DNA from: Candidatus Staskawiczbacteria bacterium
Lineage (GTDB): Bacteria > Patescibacteriota > Minisyncoccia > Minisyncoccales > Staskawiczbacteraceae
Assembly: GCA_903854535.1 (NCBI GenBank)
Contig: CAINWR010000068.1
Span: 1 to 33,718, forward strand
Direction of reading: 5' to 3'
DNA length: 33,718 nt
Under the pieces are notes generated by a model that did not search any database, had not been told where the DNA came from, and worked only from the letters and a program-made list of their open reading frames with translations. The translations under genes were made by a program, and so were the position numbers. Shown here piece by piece: positions 1-9,692 of the stretch (the first letter of the stretch is position 1; the number at the start of each line of letters is the position of its first letter).

Positions 1-410
1 GCTCAACTGGCAACAACTCAGGCTGGATACAAACAAACACATGGCAAGAAACAAATCTCAACTATGACAAAGAATACACATACACAGTAAAATACAGAAA
101 CGGCAACGCAATAGAAACCTCCACAATCTCAACAACTCAATCAACCCCATTTGCTTCTTTTGGCACAGTTGTTCTTCAACCGCAAGCTTCAGAACCAACT
201 CCAACACCACAAGAAGTCATACCAACACCAGAATCACAAGAACCTCAAACAGAGCTACAACAACCTCAGCCAGAACAATCAACAGAACAACCAACTCCTC
301 AAACAAATCAACAACAAACTCAAGCTTTAATCACAGAAATCAAAGCTAAGCTTGTAGAGTTAATCACACAGCTAATAGTGTTACTTCAAGAAAAGATAAA
401 TAACAGATAA
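1..410 (+). CDS. 3' end of a large extracellular/surface protein (FN3-like segment, P/Q/T-rich linker, C-terminal amphipathic helix); 5' truncated by window
   Basis: Codons in frame 3 are open from the window start to TAA at 408-410: ...SGWIQTNTWQETNLNYDKEYTYTVKYRNGNAIETST...PTPTPQEVIPTPESQEPQ...IKAKLVELITQLIVLLQEKINNR*. Absent from the ORF track because it has no start. Confidence 0.75.
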   Translation, partial: STGNNSGWIQTNTWQETNLNYDKEYTYTVKYRNGNAIETSTISTTQSTPFASFGTVVLQPQASEPTPTPQEVIPTPESQEPQTELQQPQPEQSTEQPTPQTNQQQTQALITEIKAKLVELITQLIVLLQEKINNR

Positions 411-421
411 ATATTTAAAGC

Positions 422-451
422 AAAAACCACTTTTAAATAAAGTGGTTTTTT
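422..451. terminator. Bidirectional intrinsic terminator between convergent genes
   Basis: AAAAACCACTTT-taaat-AAAGTGGTTTTTT: perfect stem flanked by A and T runs. Confidence 0.8.
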
Positions 452-468
452 GAGATTATTTTTTGCAA

Positions 469-1500
469 TTATTCTTTTTCTGAAAGAATTGCTTTTAATT
501 CAATATTCTGGCCATTTCTTAATATTTCAAAAATTGTTTCTTTGCCTACTTCGCACTTTTGTAAAATTTGCCCCAAAGGGTTTTCTAAATTAATTTTTTC
601 TCCATTACAAGAAAGCAAAATATCAAATTCTTTTATCCCAGCTTTATCTGCTGCTGAATCTTTGATTACTGGGCTTTCTCCCAACGCTTCTCTTACTACA
701 ATAGCACCTTCTTCTACTGGCAATTTGTTGGCCTTAGCCATTTCTTTGGAAATTAATACATATTTTATTCCTAAGAAAGGTATAACTATTTTGCCAAATT
801 TCTTAATTTCTTGCAGATCTTTTTTGGCATAATTTATAGGAATTGCAAAACCAATATTTTGAGCACCCATAATTGTAGCTGTGTTAATACCTATAACTTG
901 GCCTTGCATATTTACTAAAGGACCGCCAGAATTTCCTGGATTTATAGCTGCATCTGTTTGGATTAAACCTCTTAAATTTTGAGATTGATTTTCAATTCCA
1001 CCAAAAGCTGTAATGTATCTTGATAAGCCAGACACAATGCCAGTAGATAAAGTATCTGTAAATTCTCCAAGAGCATTACCTACTGCCATAACTTCTTCAC
1101 CAATTTCTATTTTATCAGAATTTGCCATATCTAAATAAGGTAAATTATATGAATCAATTTTCAGAATTGCAAGATCATTAATTGGATTACGAGATAAAAC
1201 TTTAGCAGGAAATTTTTTAGTTGGTTCAATAATTACCGTATAATCTGCTGTTGTATCAGCTACTACATGATTTGAGGTTATAATATATCCATCTTTTGAA
1301 ATAATAAACCCAGATCCACCACCAATTTGTGTAGATTCTAAATTATTTTTCTCTCCATTTGTTTTTGGCATAATATATTCTTTGCCACCAAATGGGAAAG
1401 AATAAAAATCCTCAACCTTTGGAAGGTCTTTGGAAACAATTATTGTAATTACAGCGGGGCAAACTTTTTTGGCAATTTGAACTATTGGAGATTTAAACAT
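469..1500 (-). CDS. HtrA/DegP-family trypsin-like serine protease with C-terminal PDZ domain
   Basis: GSGFIISKDGYIITSNHVV (His), NDLAILKID (Asp), TDAAINPGNSGGPLVN (Ser), then a PDZ-like tail. Confidence 0.9.
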   Translation of the reverse strand: MFKSPIVQIAKKVCPAVITIIVSKDLPKVEDFYSFPFGGKEYIMPKTNGEKNNLESTQIGGGSGFIISKDGYIITSNHVVADTTADYTVIIEPTKKFPAKVLSRNPINDLAILKIDSYNLPYLDMANSDKIEIGEEVMAVGNALGEFTDTLSTGIVSGLSRYITAFGGIENQSQNLRGLIQTDAAINPGNSGGPLVNMQGQVIGINTATIMGAQNIGFAIPINYAKKDLQEIKKFGKIVIPFLGIKYVLISKEMAKANKLPVEEGAIVVREALGESPVIKDSAADKAGIKEFDILLSCNGEKINLENPLGQILQKCEVGKETIFEILRNGQNIELKAILSEKE

Positions 1501-1534
1501 ATTTTTATAGTTAATTTTGATTAATTATAATTCT

Positions 1535-1562
1535 TTGACAATATTTTTGCAAGGAGTATAAT
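1535..1562 (+). promoter_or_regulatory. Sigma70-like promoter for the Cys-rich protein gene
   Basis: TTGACA (1535-1540), 16-bp spacer, TATAAT (1557-1562), 30 bp upstream of the ATG at 1592. Confidence 0.7.
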
Positions 1563-1591
1563 AAATAAATAAAATTAAAAAATAAAAAGAT

Positions 1592-4500
1592 ATGAAAAAA
1601 ATATATTTAATAATGGCATTGTCTTTAGTATTATTTCTTGGGGCAGATAAAATATTATCTGCAACAACTAATTGTGTAGATTCTGATGGTGGTAAAATTT
1701 TTAATATAAAAGGTACGGTAACATATTTATATAATGGATTAAGTAGATCAGCTACTGATTATTGTTTTAGCGATACATCTTTAGTTGAAAGATATTGCGC
1801 TCAAGGTAGTGCTTTTAATATGACGCAAGTTTGTGAATATGGGTGTGATGTAGCTAATAGCGTGTGTAAAGCATCTCCAGCTGTTGATAACCAGGAAAAT
1901 CCTGGCACAACCACAGGTGGTGACACAACCACTGGCACAGGGACCACTGGAACTCAAGTTAAATGTTCAGAAACAGATAGTGGTAATAACATATGGAAAT
2001 ATGGAATTTTAAATGATCCAAAAGGTGGCCAGAAGTTTGATTATTGTGTTGGTTCTGGGCCAGGAAGCTCTGTGGGTGAATATTATTGTACTGGAGATTA
2101 TGCTTATACTTTTGCATATTTTAGATGTGATTATGGTTGCGAATCTGGTGCTTGTAAAACAAGAATTAATTTTACTTCACCTTTATCTGCTTCAAGCGCT
2201 AATACAAAATTAAATTTTGGGAGTAAGTATGATATTGTATGGCAAGGCCAAGGCTCAATAGGAAAAAATATATCCTTAGATATTTATAAAATGCAATTTA
2301 GACCAGAAGGAAATTTTTGGACAACTTGGACAAAAGTAAAGACCTTAAAATTAATAAATATTTCTGATACGCTGTTTTCTGGATCTTTAAATGGCTGGAC
2401 AAATGATTTGGCTGTAAATGATGATTCACATGGTTATGCATTTGTTATGAATGACTTGGCACTAGTTTCTGGAGAAACATCAATTGTTGGTTACCAATTT
2501 TTTCAAGTGGTGAGTTCGGGTGGTGTTGAAGGGGTTGGTGGTGGTTTAAATGGTTTCGAATGCACTGACTCTGATGGAGGTGTTAAAGCTTTTACAAAAG
2601 GAACTGTTAGCACAACTGCAGGACAATCTTATGTAGATGTATGTAATGTAAATTATGTTAAAGAATATTTTTGTGATGGTGCAAATATAAGATCAAATGA
2701 TGTTTATTGTTCTGCTGGGTGTAGTAATGGATCTTGCAATATAGATTGTACAGATTCAGACAATGGTAAAGACATTTTCACTAAAGGATTTTTATCAAGA
2801 AAAAGTACCAGTGTTCAAAATTATGATAGTTGTACAAGTTCTAACACAAAAGTTATAGAAAATTTTTGTAATGCAGAAACTGGTTTAATTGATAGTGAAA
2901 TTATTGATTGTAAAAATGGCTGTATAGATGGAGCTTGTAAACTAGATTGTAATCCAGATTGGCAGGCAAGAGAATGGTCTTCTTGTTCTTCGGCTACTTT
3001 GACGCAAACAAGAGAATACTATGATAAAAATAATTGTAATATAACAAAAGATAAGCCAGCAACTGAAACTAGGAATTGTTCTATAATTGATGTAAATAAT
3101 ACTGGAGATAATACTAATAATCTTACTTGCACTGATACAGATAATGGTAGAAATTATTTTACAAGAGGTATTACTTATTTATCTGATGTACTTGTTAATA
3201 GGCCTACAGATGTATGTTCTGCTGATAGAAAGAGTCTTACAGAATATTATTGTGAAGAAGGGGTTGTTAAAAGTGAAATAGTGCCATGTCAGAACGGTTG
3301 CTTGAATGGTGTTTGTAATTCATCTTGCACAGATTCAGATAATGGTAAAGTTTATAATATAAAAGGAACTACAGTCTATGGATCTTCTACTGTTGTTGAT
3401 AAATGTTATGATAAAAATCCAAAATGGCTTCAAGAATATTATTGTGATGTTGATGGAGTGAGAAAATATGAATGGAAGTTTTGTTCTTTGGGTTGTGATA
3501 CAGAAAAAGCAATTTGTAGGCAAGCAGAAAATACTTGCGAGCCAAACTGGAATTGTACAGCTTGGAGTACTTGCTCAAACTCAAGTCAAGTGCGAACTTG
3601 CACAGATAGCAATAACTGTGGAGTAACAACTAACAAACCAGCAGAAACTCAGTCTTGTGGAACATCAGGATCTTGCAGTGATTCTGATACGGGAAAGGAT
3701 TACTTTACCAAAGGTTTTACAATAAATGCTTTTAATCAGAGGTCAGATGATAGTTGTTCTGGTAATGATTTGACCGAATATTATTGTAAAAATGATGGTA
3801 GTGGTGCCTCTATGTTTGAAATTAAAAAATGTGATTATGGTATTGGTGCTTACAAATGTGAAAATGGTGCTTGTGTAGCTACAACTTGCACTCCAAACTG
3901 GACTTGTACAGCTTGGAGTACTTGCTCAAACTCAAGTCAAGTGCGAACTTGCACAGATAGCAATAACTGTGGAGTAACAACTAACAAACCAGCAGAAACT
4001 CAGTCTTGCTCTGTTTCTCAAACTTGTACTGACCCAGATGGAAAAGATTATTTTAGAAAAGAAACATTAGTTTATAGAGGTACGTCATATGCAGATCGTT
4101 GTGACTCAAGATATCCAAACCACGTATTAGAATATTATTGTGATAGCACAGGAACAGGTAAGGCTGAATGGGGTTCATGTCCAAATGGATGTGATGGTGA
4201 TGGCGCTTGCAGGCCTGTAGATACCTGTACTCCAACTTGGATGTGTGGTCCTTGGGGTGCTTGTTCAAATTCGAGCCAATCAAGAACTTGTGTTCAAGGA
4301 AATTGTGTTAATCAAGTTGGGACAAAAACAGAAAATCGAAGTTGCAACGTAACAGGGGCCTGTACTGATTCAGATGACGGAAAAAATTATTATAAAGAAG
4401 GAATAGTAACCGAAGCTAGTGGTAATACTTATGATGATATTTGTACTGGCAACAGACTTTTAGAATATTATTGTGATGGGAATAGTGTTGGAGTTGAAGA

Positions 4501-6010
4501 AAAACTTTGTATATGTAAAAATAATAAGGCATGTAACCAAGCAGTTTTATGTGAGGATTCTGATGGAAAAAATTACTTTACTGATGGATTTGTTTTATAT
4601 TCAGGCAATTTAGTTCACGATTATTGTTCGGGTGATTTATTGCAAGAAAGATACTGTACTACTGCTGGGACACAAGCTAGTGAGACAATAAGATGTCAAT
4701 ATGGTTGTAATAATAGTAATAAGGCTTGTAATGTTTCATCAACTTGCTCTCCAAATTGGACTTGTGGAGCTTTTGGAGTTTGTAGGAATGGAACATGGGA
4801 AAGAACATGCACTCAAACTAATTGTCCATATTTAGAGAAAACAAAAACAGAAACTCAATCGTGCGCAACTTGTAATGAATCTGATGGTGGAGAAGTATAT
4901 TCTATTAAGGGGGTTTTAAATTATATAGATATAGCTGGTAAAACAGAAACAAAAGAAGATGTTTGTATTGATAGTTCTAATTATGGTAAGGATAAATTAC
5001 TTAAAGAATATTATTGTCAAACTGTAGGTGGTTATACACATTGGACTTCGAAAGAAAAGTTATGCGAAAATGGTTGCATTAATGGATCTTGTAATACTCA
5101 TACAGAATGTCAAAATCAGAAATGTGTTTCGGTGAGTGGCACTGGATCAAATAGTTGTACTTTTGGTAATGATTCAACTTGTAGCGGAGGTAATGGGACT
5201 TGTACAGATACTGATGGCGGAAAAGATTACTTTGTCCGAGGAGAAGTAAATGCTTTTAGCGCTACTGGCAATAGGAAGGTTTCTGATTCTTGTTCAGGAA
5301 ATTATCTTACAGAAGAATATTGCGAAGGAGGTATTGCTAAAACTGAAGCTAATCATTGGTGCGCCGATGGATGCTCTAATGGTGCTTGTATAGCACCAGT
5401 TTGTAGTGAAACAGATTCAGGGAGAGACTATTTTAATCCAGGAGTAACAACTGGTTCTAATGGAGAAAGACATTATGATGTTTGTGCAAATGGTATTCTT
5501 GGAGAATTTTATTGTGGTAGTGATAATAGAACAGCATTTTATGAGTCAGTAACTTGTGGAGAAGGATGTGATAGTAGTAATAAAGCATGTAAACAGACAG
5601 TACCAACTTGTACAGAATCTGATAATGGAAAGGATTACCTTGTAAAAGGAACTACAAGCATCTTAACCGGCAGCTCTTTAATGGATCAATGTCTTGATGC
5701 CTATCAACTTCAAGAATATTATTGTGCGTCACCTGCTGCTACTGCTATTTCAACTGAATTTAAAAATTGTGAAAATGGATGTGCAAATGGATTTTGTAAG
5801 CCAGGCGTATCTCAATCCTGTGTTGATCCAGATGGTAAAAATTATAATAGAAAAGAAACAATGGCCTATTTAGGACTAACATATACAGATTATTGTGACT
5901 CTAGGTTTCCTGGATATGTAGTGGAGTATTATTGTAATGATGAAGGGGTTGGTAAGGCGCAATATGGATCTTGTGGTAATAGTACTTGTTTCTCGGGAGC
6001 TTGTAAATAA
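1592..6010 (+). CDS. Giant secreted Cys-rich modular protein (about 15 six-Cys modules, five TSP1-like inserts, one Ig/KRE9-like domain)
   Basis: N-terminal signal peptide MKKIYLIMALSLVLFLGADKILSA; recurring C.DSD.GK.Y..KG.......D.C.....L.EYYC......C..GC..G.C and C.PNW.C..W..CSNSSQ.RTC.....TETQSC. Confidence 0.85.
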   Translation: MKKIYLIMALSLVLFLGADKILSATTNCVDSDGGKIFNIKGTVTYLYNGLSRSATDYCFSDTSLVERYCAQGSAFNMTQVCEYGCDVANSVCKASPAVDNQENPGTTTGGDTTTGTGTTGTQVKCSETDSGNNIWKYGILNDPKGGQKFDYCVGSGPGSSVGEYYCTGDYAYTFAYFRCDYGCESGACKTRINFTSPLSASSANTKLNFGSKYDIVWQGQGSIGKNISLDIYKMQFRPEGNFWTTWTKVKTLKLINISDTLFSGSLNGWTNDLAVNDDSHGYAFVMNDLALVSGETSIVGYQFFQVVSSGGVEGVGGGLNGFECTDSDGGVKAFTKGTVSTTAGQSYVDVCNVNYVKEYFCDGANIRSNDVYCSAGCSNGSCNIDCTDSDNGKDIFTKGFLSRKSTSVQNYDSCTSSNTKVIENFCNAETGLIDSEIIDCKNGCIDGACKLDCNPDWQAREWSSCSSATLTQTREYYDKNNCNITKDKPATETRNCSIIDVNNTGDNTNNLTCTDTDNGRNYFTRGITYLSDVLVNRPTDVCSADRKSLTEYYCEEGVVKSEIVPCQNGCLNGVCNSSCTDSDNGKVYNIKGTTVYGSSTVVDKCYDKNPKWLQEYYCDVDGVRKYEWKFCSLGCDTEKAICRQAENTCEPNWNCTAWSTCSNSSQVRTCTDSNNCGVTTNKPAETQSCGTSGSCSDSDTGKDYFTKGFTINAFNQRSDDSCSGNDLTEYYCKNDGSGASMFEIKKCDYGIGAYKCENGACVATTCTPNWTCTAWSTCSNSSQVRTCTDSNNCGVTTNKPAETQSCSVSQTCTDPDGKDYFRKETLVYRGTSYADRCDSRYPNHVLEYYCDSTGTGKAEWGSCPNGCDGDGACRPVDTCTPTWMCGPWGACSNSSQSRTCVQGNCVNQVGTKTENRSCNVTGACTDSDDGKNYYKEGIVTEASGNTYDDICTGNRLLEYYCDGNSVGVEEKLCICKNNKACNQAVLCEDSDGKNYFTDGFVLYSGNLVHDYCSGDLLQERYCTTAGTQASETIRCQYGCNNSNKACNVSSTCSPNWTCGAFGVCRNGTWERTCTQTNCPYLEKTKTETQSCATCNESDGGEVYSIKGVLNYIDIAGKTETKEDVCIDSSNYGKDKLLKEYYCQTVGGYTHWTSKEKLCENGCINGSCNTHTECQNQKCVSVSGTGSNSCTFGNDSTCSGGNGTCTDTDGGKDYFVRGEVNAFSATGNRKVSDSCSGNYLTEEYCEGGIAKTEANHWCADGCSNGACIAPVCSETDSGRDYFNPGVTTGSNGERHYDVCANGILGEFYCGSDNRTAFYESVTCGEGCDSSNKACKQTVPTCTESDNGKDYLVKGTTSILTGSSLMDQCLDAYQLQEYYCASPAATAISTEFKNCENGCANGFCKPGVSQSCVDPDGKNYNRKETMAYLGLTYTDYCDSRFPGYVVEYYCNDEGVGKAQYGSCGNSTCFSGACK
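2160..2520 (+). other. Cys-free beta-sandwich domain (possibly KRE9-like/Ig-like) inserted after Cys module 2
   Basis: INFTSPLSASSANTKLNFGSKYDIVWQGQGSIGKNISLDIYK resembles the 'I.V.SP..G..W..G....I.W' pattern; no Cys across about 120 aa. Confidence 0.45.
3542..3657 (+). repeat. Copy 1 of a 116-bp near-perfect intragenic direct repeat (TSP1-like module)
   Basis: Matches 3893-4008 at a fixed 351-bp offset; 105 bp (3553-3657 vs 3904-4008) read as identical, one mismatch in the remaining 11 bp. Confidence 0.9.
3893..4008 (+). repeat. Copy 2 of the 116-bp near-perfect intragenic direct repeat
   Basis: See copy 1 at 3542-3657. Confidence 0.9.
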
Positions 6011-6017
6011 TAAAATA

Positions 6018-6058
6018 TTACAAAACAAATCCGCATTTTTGCGGATTTTGTTTTGTAA
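6018..6058. terminator. Intrinsic terminator after the Cys-rich gene
   Basis: TTACAAAACAAATCCGCA-ttttt-GCGGATTTTGTTTTGTAA long stem-loop immediately after the TAA. Confidence 0.75.
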
Positions 6059-6153
6059 AAAATGGTATAATTTAGTAATCGCTTTCGCTTGAAATCAAAA
6101 ATTAGATGTGATAAAATGATTAAATGATACTTTAAAATTAATTATTCTTTACT

Positions 6154-6840
6154 ATGGCAAAAATATCTTGGAGAGGGCAATCTTGTTTTGAAATTTCTGT
6201 ATCTAACTCAAAAGATCATGAAGCAAATATTATAATTGATCCTTTTGATGAAGAAATAGGTTTGCGAGTGCCAAATTTATCTGGTGATGTGCTTTTAATT
6301 ACGCATAATCATCATGATCATAATAATGTAAAAGCAGTTAAACCTGACCCTTTTATAATTAAGGGCCCTGGAGAATATGAGGTTAAAGGAGTCTTTGTAC
6401 AGGGTATTTTATCATCTCATGATGAAAAAGAAGGTAAAGACCTGCCTAGCGTCAAGGCTGGAAAGGGTAAAAACACTATTTATACAATTGAAGCTGAAGA
6501 TATGAAGTTTTGCCATTTAGGTGATTTGGGCCAGAAAGAGCTTACTTCAGAGCAATTAGATAAAATCGGAACAGTTGATGTGCTGATGATTCCAGTTGGA
6601 GGAGAGGGTTATACTATTTCTTCTGTAGAAGCTATGAAAATAGTTTCACAAATTGAACCTAAAATTGTGATTCCAATGCATTATGAAATTCCAAAACTTA
6701 AAATCAAATTAGATCCAGTAGAAAAGTTTTTAAAAGCTATGGGTAAAAATACCGGAGCAGTTGTCCCACAAGAAAAGTTTTTAGCTAAAGAAAGCACAAT
6801 GCCAAAAGAAGGCACAGAAGTAGTAGTATTATTACCATAA
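6154..6840 (+). CDS. MBL-fold metal-dependent hydrolase (UlaG-like/COG2220 type)
   Basis: HNHHDHNN metal motif, GPGEYEVKGVFV, CHLGDLG, IPMHYE. Confidence 0.85.
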   Translation: MAKISWRGQSCFEISVSNSKDHEANIIIDPFDEEIGLRVPNLSGDVLLITHNHHDHNNVKAVKPDPFIIKGPGEYEVKGVFVQGILSSHDEKEGKDLPSVKAGKGKNTIYTIEAEDMKFCHLGDLGQKELTSEQLDKIGTVDVLMIPVGGEGYTISSVEAMKIVSQIEPKIVIPMHYEIPKLKIKLDPVEKFLKAMGKNTGAVVPQEKFLAKESTMPKEGTEVVVLLP

Positions 6841-6848
6841 TTTTCAAA

Positions 6849-7103
6849 ATGAAAATTCATGAATTCATAAGTAAACTTCAGTCTTTATCAGATGAACAGA
6901 AGAAAACAATAATAATTATTATTGTTATTGTTCTAGCTTTTATTTTTGGATTTTTTTGGTTTAGATCTTCTGCAGAAAGATTAAATAAATTGGGCGAAGT
7001 TACAAAAGATATAAAACTTCCAGAAATGAAAATACCTGAAATTAATTTACAGGAAACGCAAACCCCCACAACAAATGATTCTACAAATAATATTACAAAA
7101 TAA
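6849..7103 (+). CDS. Small single-TM protein of unknown function
   Basis: 84 aa; hydrophobic IIIIIVIVLAFIFGFFWF segment; sits between the MBL gene and gyrA on the same strand. Confidence 0.65.
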   Translation: MKIHEFISKLQSLSDEQKKTIIIIIVIVLAFIFGFFWFRSSAERLNKLGEVTKDIKLPEMKIPEINLQETQTPTTNDSTNNITK

Positions 7104-7118
7104 TAAATAAGTGAAAAC

Positions 7119-9656
7119 ATGATAAAAGAAAAAGAGGAGGACAAGCAAATAAATAATATAGGTAGTGTAAAGCAAAGAGAGATGGTAGAAGAGCTCAAAG
7201 AATCATATATTGATTATGCGATGTCTGTTATAGTAGCTCGTGCTTTACCAGATGTAAGAGATGGTTTTAAGCCTGTGCATAGGAAGATTTTGTTTGCAAT
7301 GAATGAATTGGGGCTTGGATCATCTGCAAAATTTAGAAAATCAGCTGCAGTTACAGGAGATGTTTTAGCTAAATATCACCCACATGGAGATGTGGCTGTA
7401 TATGAATCTATGGTAAGAATGGCTCAAGATTTCAATATGAGATACCCATTAATTAATGGGCAAGGTAACTGGGGATCAATAGATGGTGATGGAGCTGCTG
7501 CTATGAGGTACACAGAATGTAAATTAACTAAAATTGGGGATTTGATGCTTCAAGATATTGAGAAAAATACAGTTAATTTTATTGATAACTATGATGGCAC
7601 TCGTCAAGAACCTGTTGTTTTGCCAAGTCCTGTACCACAACTTTTATTAAATGGTAGTTTGGGAATTGCAGTTGGAATGGCTACTAATATTCCGCCTCAT
7701 AATTTAACAGAAGTTTTAGATGCTACAATTCATTTATTAGATCACCCTAAAGCAGAAACTTCAGATTTATTCGAATTTGTTCAAGGGCCTGATTTTCCAA
7801 CAGGCGGAATAATTTATGATAGAAAGGAAATTATTTCAGCTTATTCTCAGGGAAAAGGAGCTATTATAATGCAAGGCAAGGCTGAGATTGTAGAAAGCAA
7901 ATCAGGAGTAGACCAAATAGTAATTACAGAAATACCCTATCAAGTTTTAAAATCTACATTAGTTGAGCAAATGGCAGATTTAGTTTCTGAAAAGAAAGTT
8001 GAAGGCATAAAAGATATTAAAGATTTATCAGATAGAGAAGGAATGAGGATTATTATTGATGTAAAAAAGGGATTTGAACCTCAAAGAATTTTAAACAAGC
8101 TTTATAAATTTACTAATTTACAAAAAACTTTTCACTTGAATTTATTAGCTTTAGTAGATGGCATACAGCCAGAGATCTTATCTTTGGTAGATGTTTTGAA
8201 ATATTTTATTGATCACAGAAAGCAAGTAACTACTCGTAGGGTGCAATATGATTTAGATAAAGCCAAAGAAAGAGCGCATATTTTAGAAGGCTTAATGATT
8301 GCTTTAAAAAATATTGATGCTGTTATTCAAACAATCAAGAAATCAAAAGATAAAGAAGAAGCTAAAGAAAATTTAATTAAAAAGTTCAAGCTTACAGAAA
8401 GACAAGCAGTGGCAATTTTGGAAATGAAATTGCAAACTTTAGCTGGTCTTGAAAGATTAAAAATAGAAGAAGAATTAGAGAATTTAATGAAGCTTATCAA
8501 GGAATTGACTGCTATTTTAAAAAGTCCTGAGAAGCTAAAAGATATAATTAAAAAAGAATTTCAGGAATTAAAAGAAAAATTTGGGGATAAAAGAAGGACA
8601 AAAGTTGTAAAAGGTAAATTAGGTGAGATCTCAGAAATTGATTTAATTCCACTTGAAGAAACTATAGTTACTCTTACAACTGGTGGTTATATAAAAAGAA
8701 TTAATCCAGATACATATAAAGCTCAGCATAGAGGTGGCAAAGGTCTTGTAGGAATGAAGACAATGCAAGATGATATTGTAGAACATTTTCTTACAGCTTC
8801 TACTCATGACAACTTAATGTTTTTTACAGATTCTGGTAAAGTTTTTCAAACACAAGTTTATGAAATACCAGAAGGCAATAGAGTAGCTCGTGGCAGAGGA
8901 TTGATGAATTTTTTGGAAATATCAACAAATGAAAAAGTTCTTTCTATGGTCCCTACCACAGGAGCTCCGCAAGGAAAGCCTACAGAGAAACAGGGCCAGC
9001 TTTTAGAAAATACTGATAAATTTTTAGTAATGATTACCAAAGATGGCACTATTAAGAAAACAGCTCTTGAAGAATTTGGTAATGTGAGAAAGTCAGGAAT
9101 TATTGCTATTAAATTAGATAAAGGAGATTTGTTGAGAAAAGTAGTTAAAACAACAGGGAACGATGATTTAATTATTGTAACCAAAAAAGGAATTGCTATT
9201 AGATTTAAAGAAAAAGATGTAAGACCAATGGGCCGTTCAGCCTCTGGAGTAAGAGCTATCAAGCTTAAATCAGGAGATGAGATTGTGGGAATGGATGTAA
9301 TTTCCCCCTCCGCTAAAGCTTCGGGGGACAAGCCTGCTGAAAAACAATATTTATTAGTTGTTATGGAAAACGGATATGGTAAAAGAACAGAAGTATCTCA
9401 ATATAAAACTCAAAGCAGAGGAGGCTCTGGTATTATTACAGCTAAAATAACCTCTAAAACAGGGCCAGCAGTATTATCTTCTATATTAAGAGGTAGTATT
9501 GAACAAGAAGATTTAATTGTTATCTCGCAAAAAGGGCAAGTTATTAGAACAGGTGTTACTTCAGTTTCTTTGCTTGGAAGAGCTACTCAGGGTGTAAGAA
9601 TTATGCGCTTAGATGATGGGGATAAAGTAGCTTCAGGTGCCTGTGTAAAAGAATAG
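7119..9656 (+). CDS. gyrA: DNA gyrase subunit A
   Basis: [33 protein letters not shown]..., AAMRYTE, and a C-terminal beta-propeller with the GyrA-box-like QHRGGKG. Confidence 0.95.
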   Translation: MIKEKEEDKQINNIGSVKQREMVEELKESYIDYAMSVIVARALPDVRDGFKPVHRKILFAMNELGLGSSAKFRKSAAVTGDVLAKYHPHGDVAVYESMVRMAQDFNMRYPLINGQGNWGSIDGDGAAAMRYTECKLTKIGDLMLQDIEKNTVNFIDNYDGTRQEPVVLPSPVPQLLLNGSLGIAVGMATNIPPHNLTEVLDATIHLLDHPKAETSDLFEFVQGPDFPTGGIIYDRKEIISAYSQGKGAIIMQGKAEIVESKSGVDQIVITEIPYQVLKSTLVEQMADLVSEKKVEGIKDIKDLSDREGMRIIIDVKKGFEPQRILNKLYKFTNLQKTFHLNLLALVDGIQPEILSLVDVLKYFIDHRKQVTTRRVQYDLDKAKERAHILEGLMIALKNIDAVIQTIKKSKDKEEAKENLIKKFKLTERQAVAILEMKLQTLAGLERLKIEEELENLMKLIKELTAILKSPEKLKDIIKKEFQELKEKFGDKRRTKVVKGKLGEISEIDLIPLEETIVTLTTGGYIKRINPDTYKAQHRGGKGLVGMKTMQDDIVEHFLTASTHDNLMFFTDSGKVFQTQVYEIPEGNRVARGRGLMNFLEISTNEKVLSMVPTTGAPQGKPTEKQGQLLENTDKFLVMITKDGTIKKTALEEFGNVRKSGIIAIKLDKGDLLRKVVKTTGNDDLIIVTKKGIAIRFKEKDVRPMGRSASGVRAIKLKSGDEIVGMDVISPSAKASGDKPAEKQYLLVVMENGYGKRTEVSQYKTQSRGGSGIITAKITSKTGPAVLSSILRGSIEQEDLIVISQKGQVIRTGVTSVSLLGRATQGVRIMRLDDGDKVASGACVKE
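9302..9349 (+). repeat. Small palindrome-like insertion inside gyrA, translated as [15 protein letters not shown]
   Basis: CCCCCTCCGCTAAAGCTTCGGGGG (outer CCCCC/GGGGG, inner GCT/AGC) in an otherwise AT-rich coding region, at an inter-strand loop of the CTD. Confidence 0.55.
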
Positions 9657-9686
9657 TTGACTTACTCTAATAAAAATTTGTATAAT
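9657..9686 (+). promoter_or_regulatory. Sigma70-like promoter for the pilin array, overlapping the gyrA stop
   Basis: TTGACT (9657-9662), 18-bp spacer, TATAAT (9681-9686); ATG at 9693 lies 6 nt after the -10. Confidence 0.6.
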
Positions 9687-9692
9687 AATACT

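Noticed and set aside
542-832. 96-aa plus-strand ORF from the track
   Set aside because: Antisense to a well-supported HtrA-type protease; no recognisable motif.
2013-4283. Small ORFs 2013-2213, 3335-3523, 3387-3629, 4053-4283
   Set aside because: Overlap the Cys-rich protein CDS in other frames; low-complexity, no independent support.
8858-9331. 157-aa minus-strand ORF from the track
   Set aside because: Entirely antisense within gyrA.
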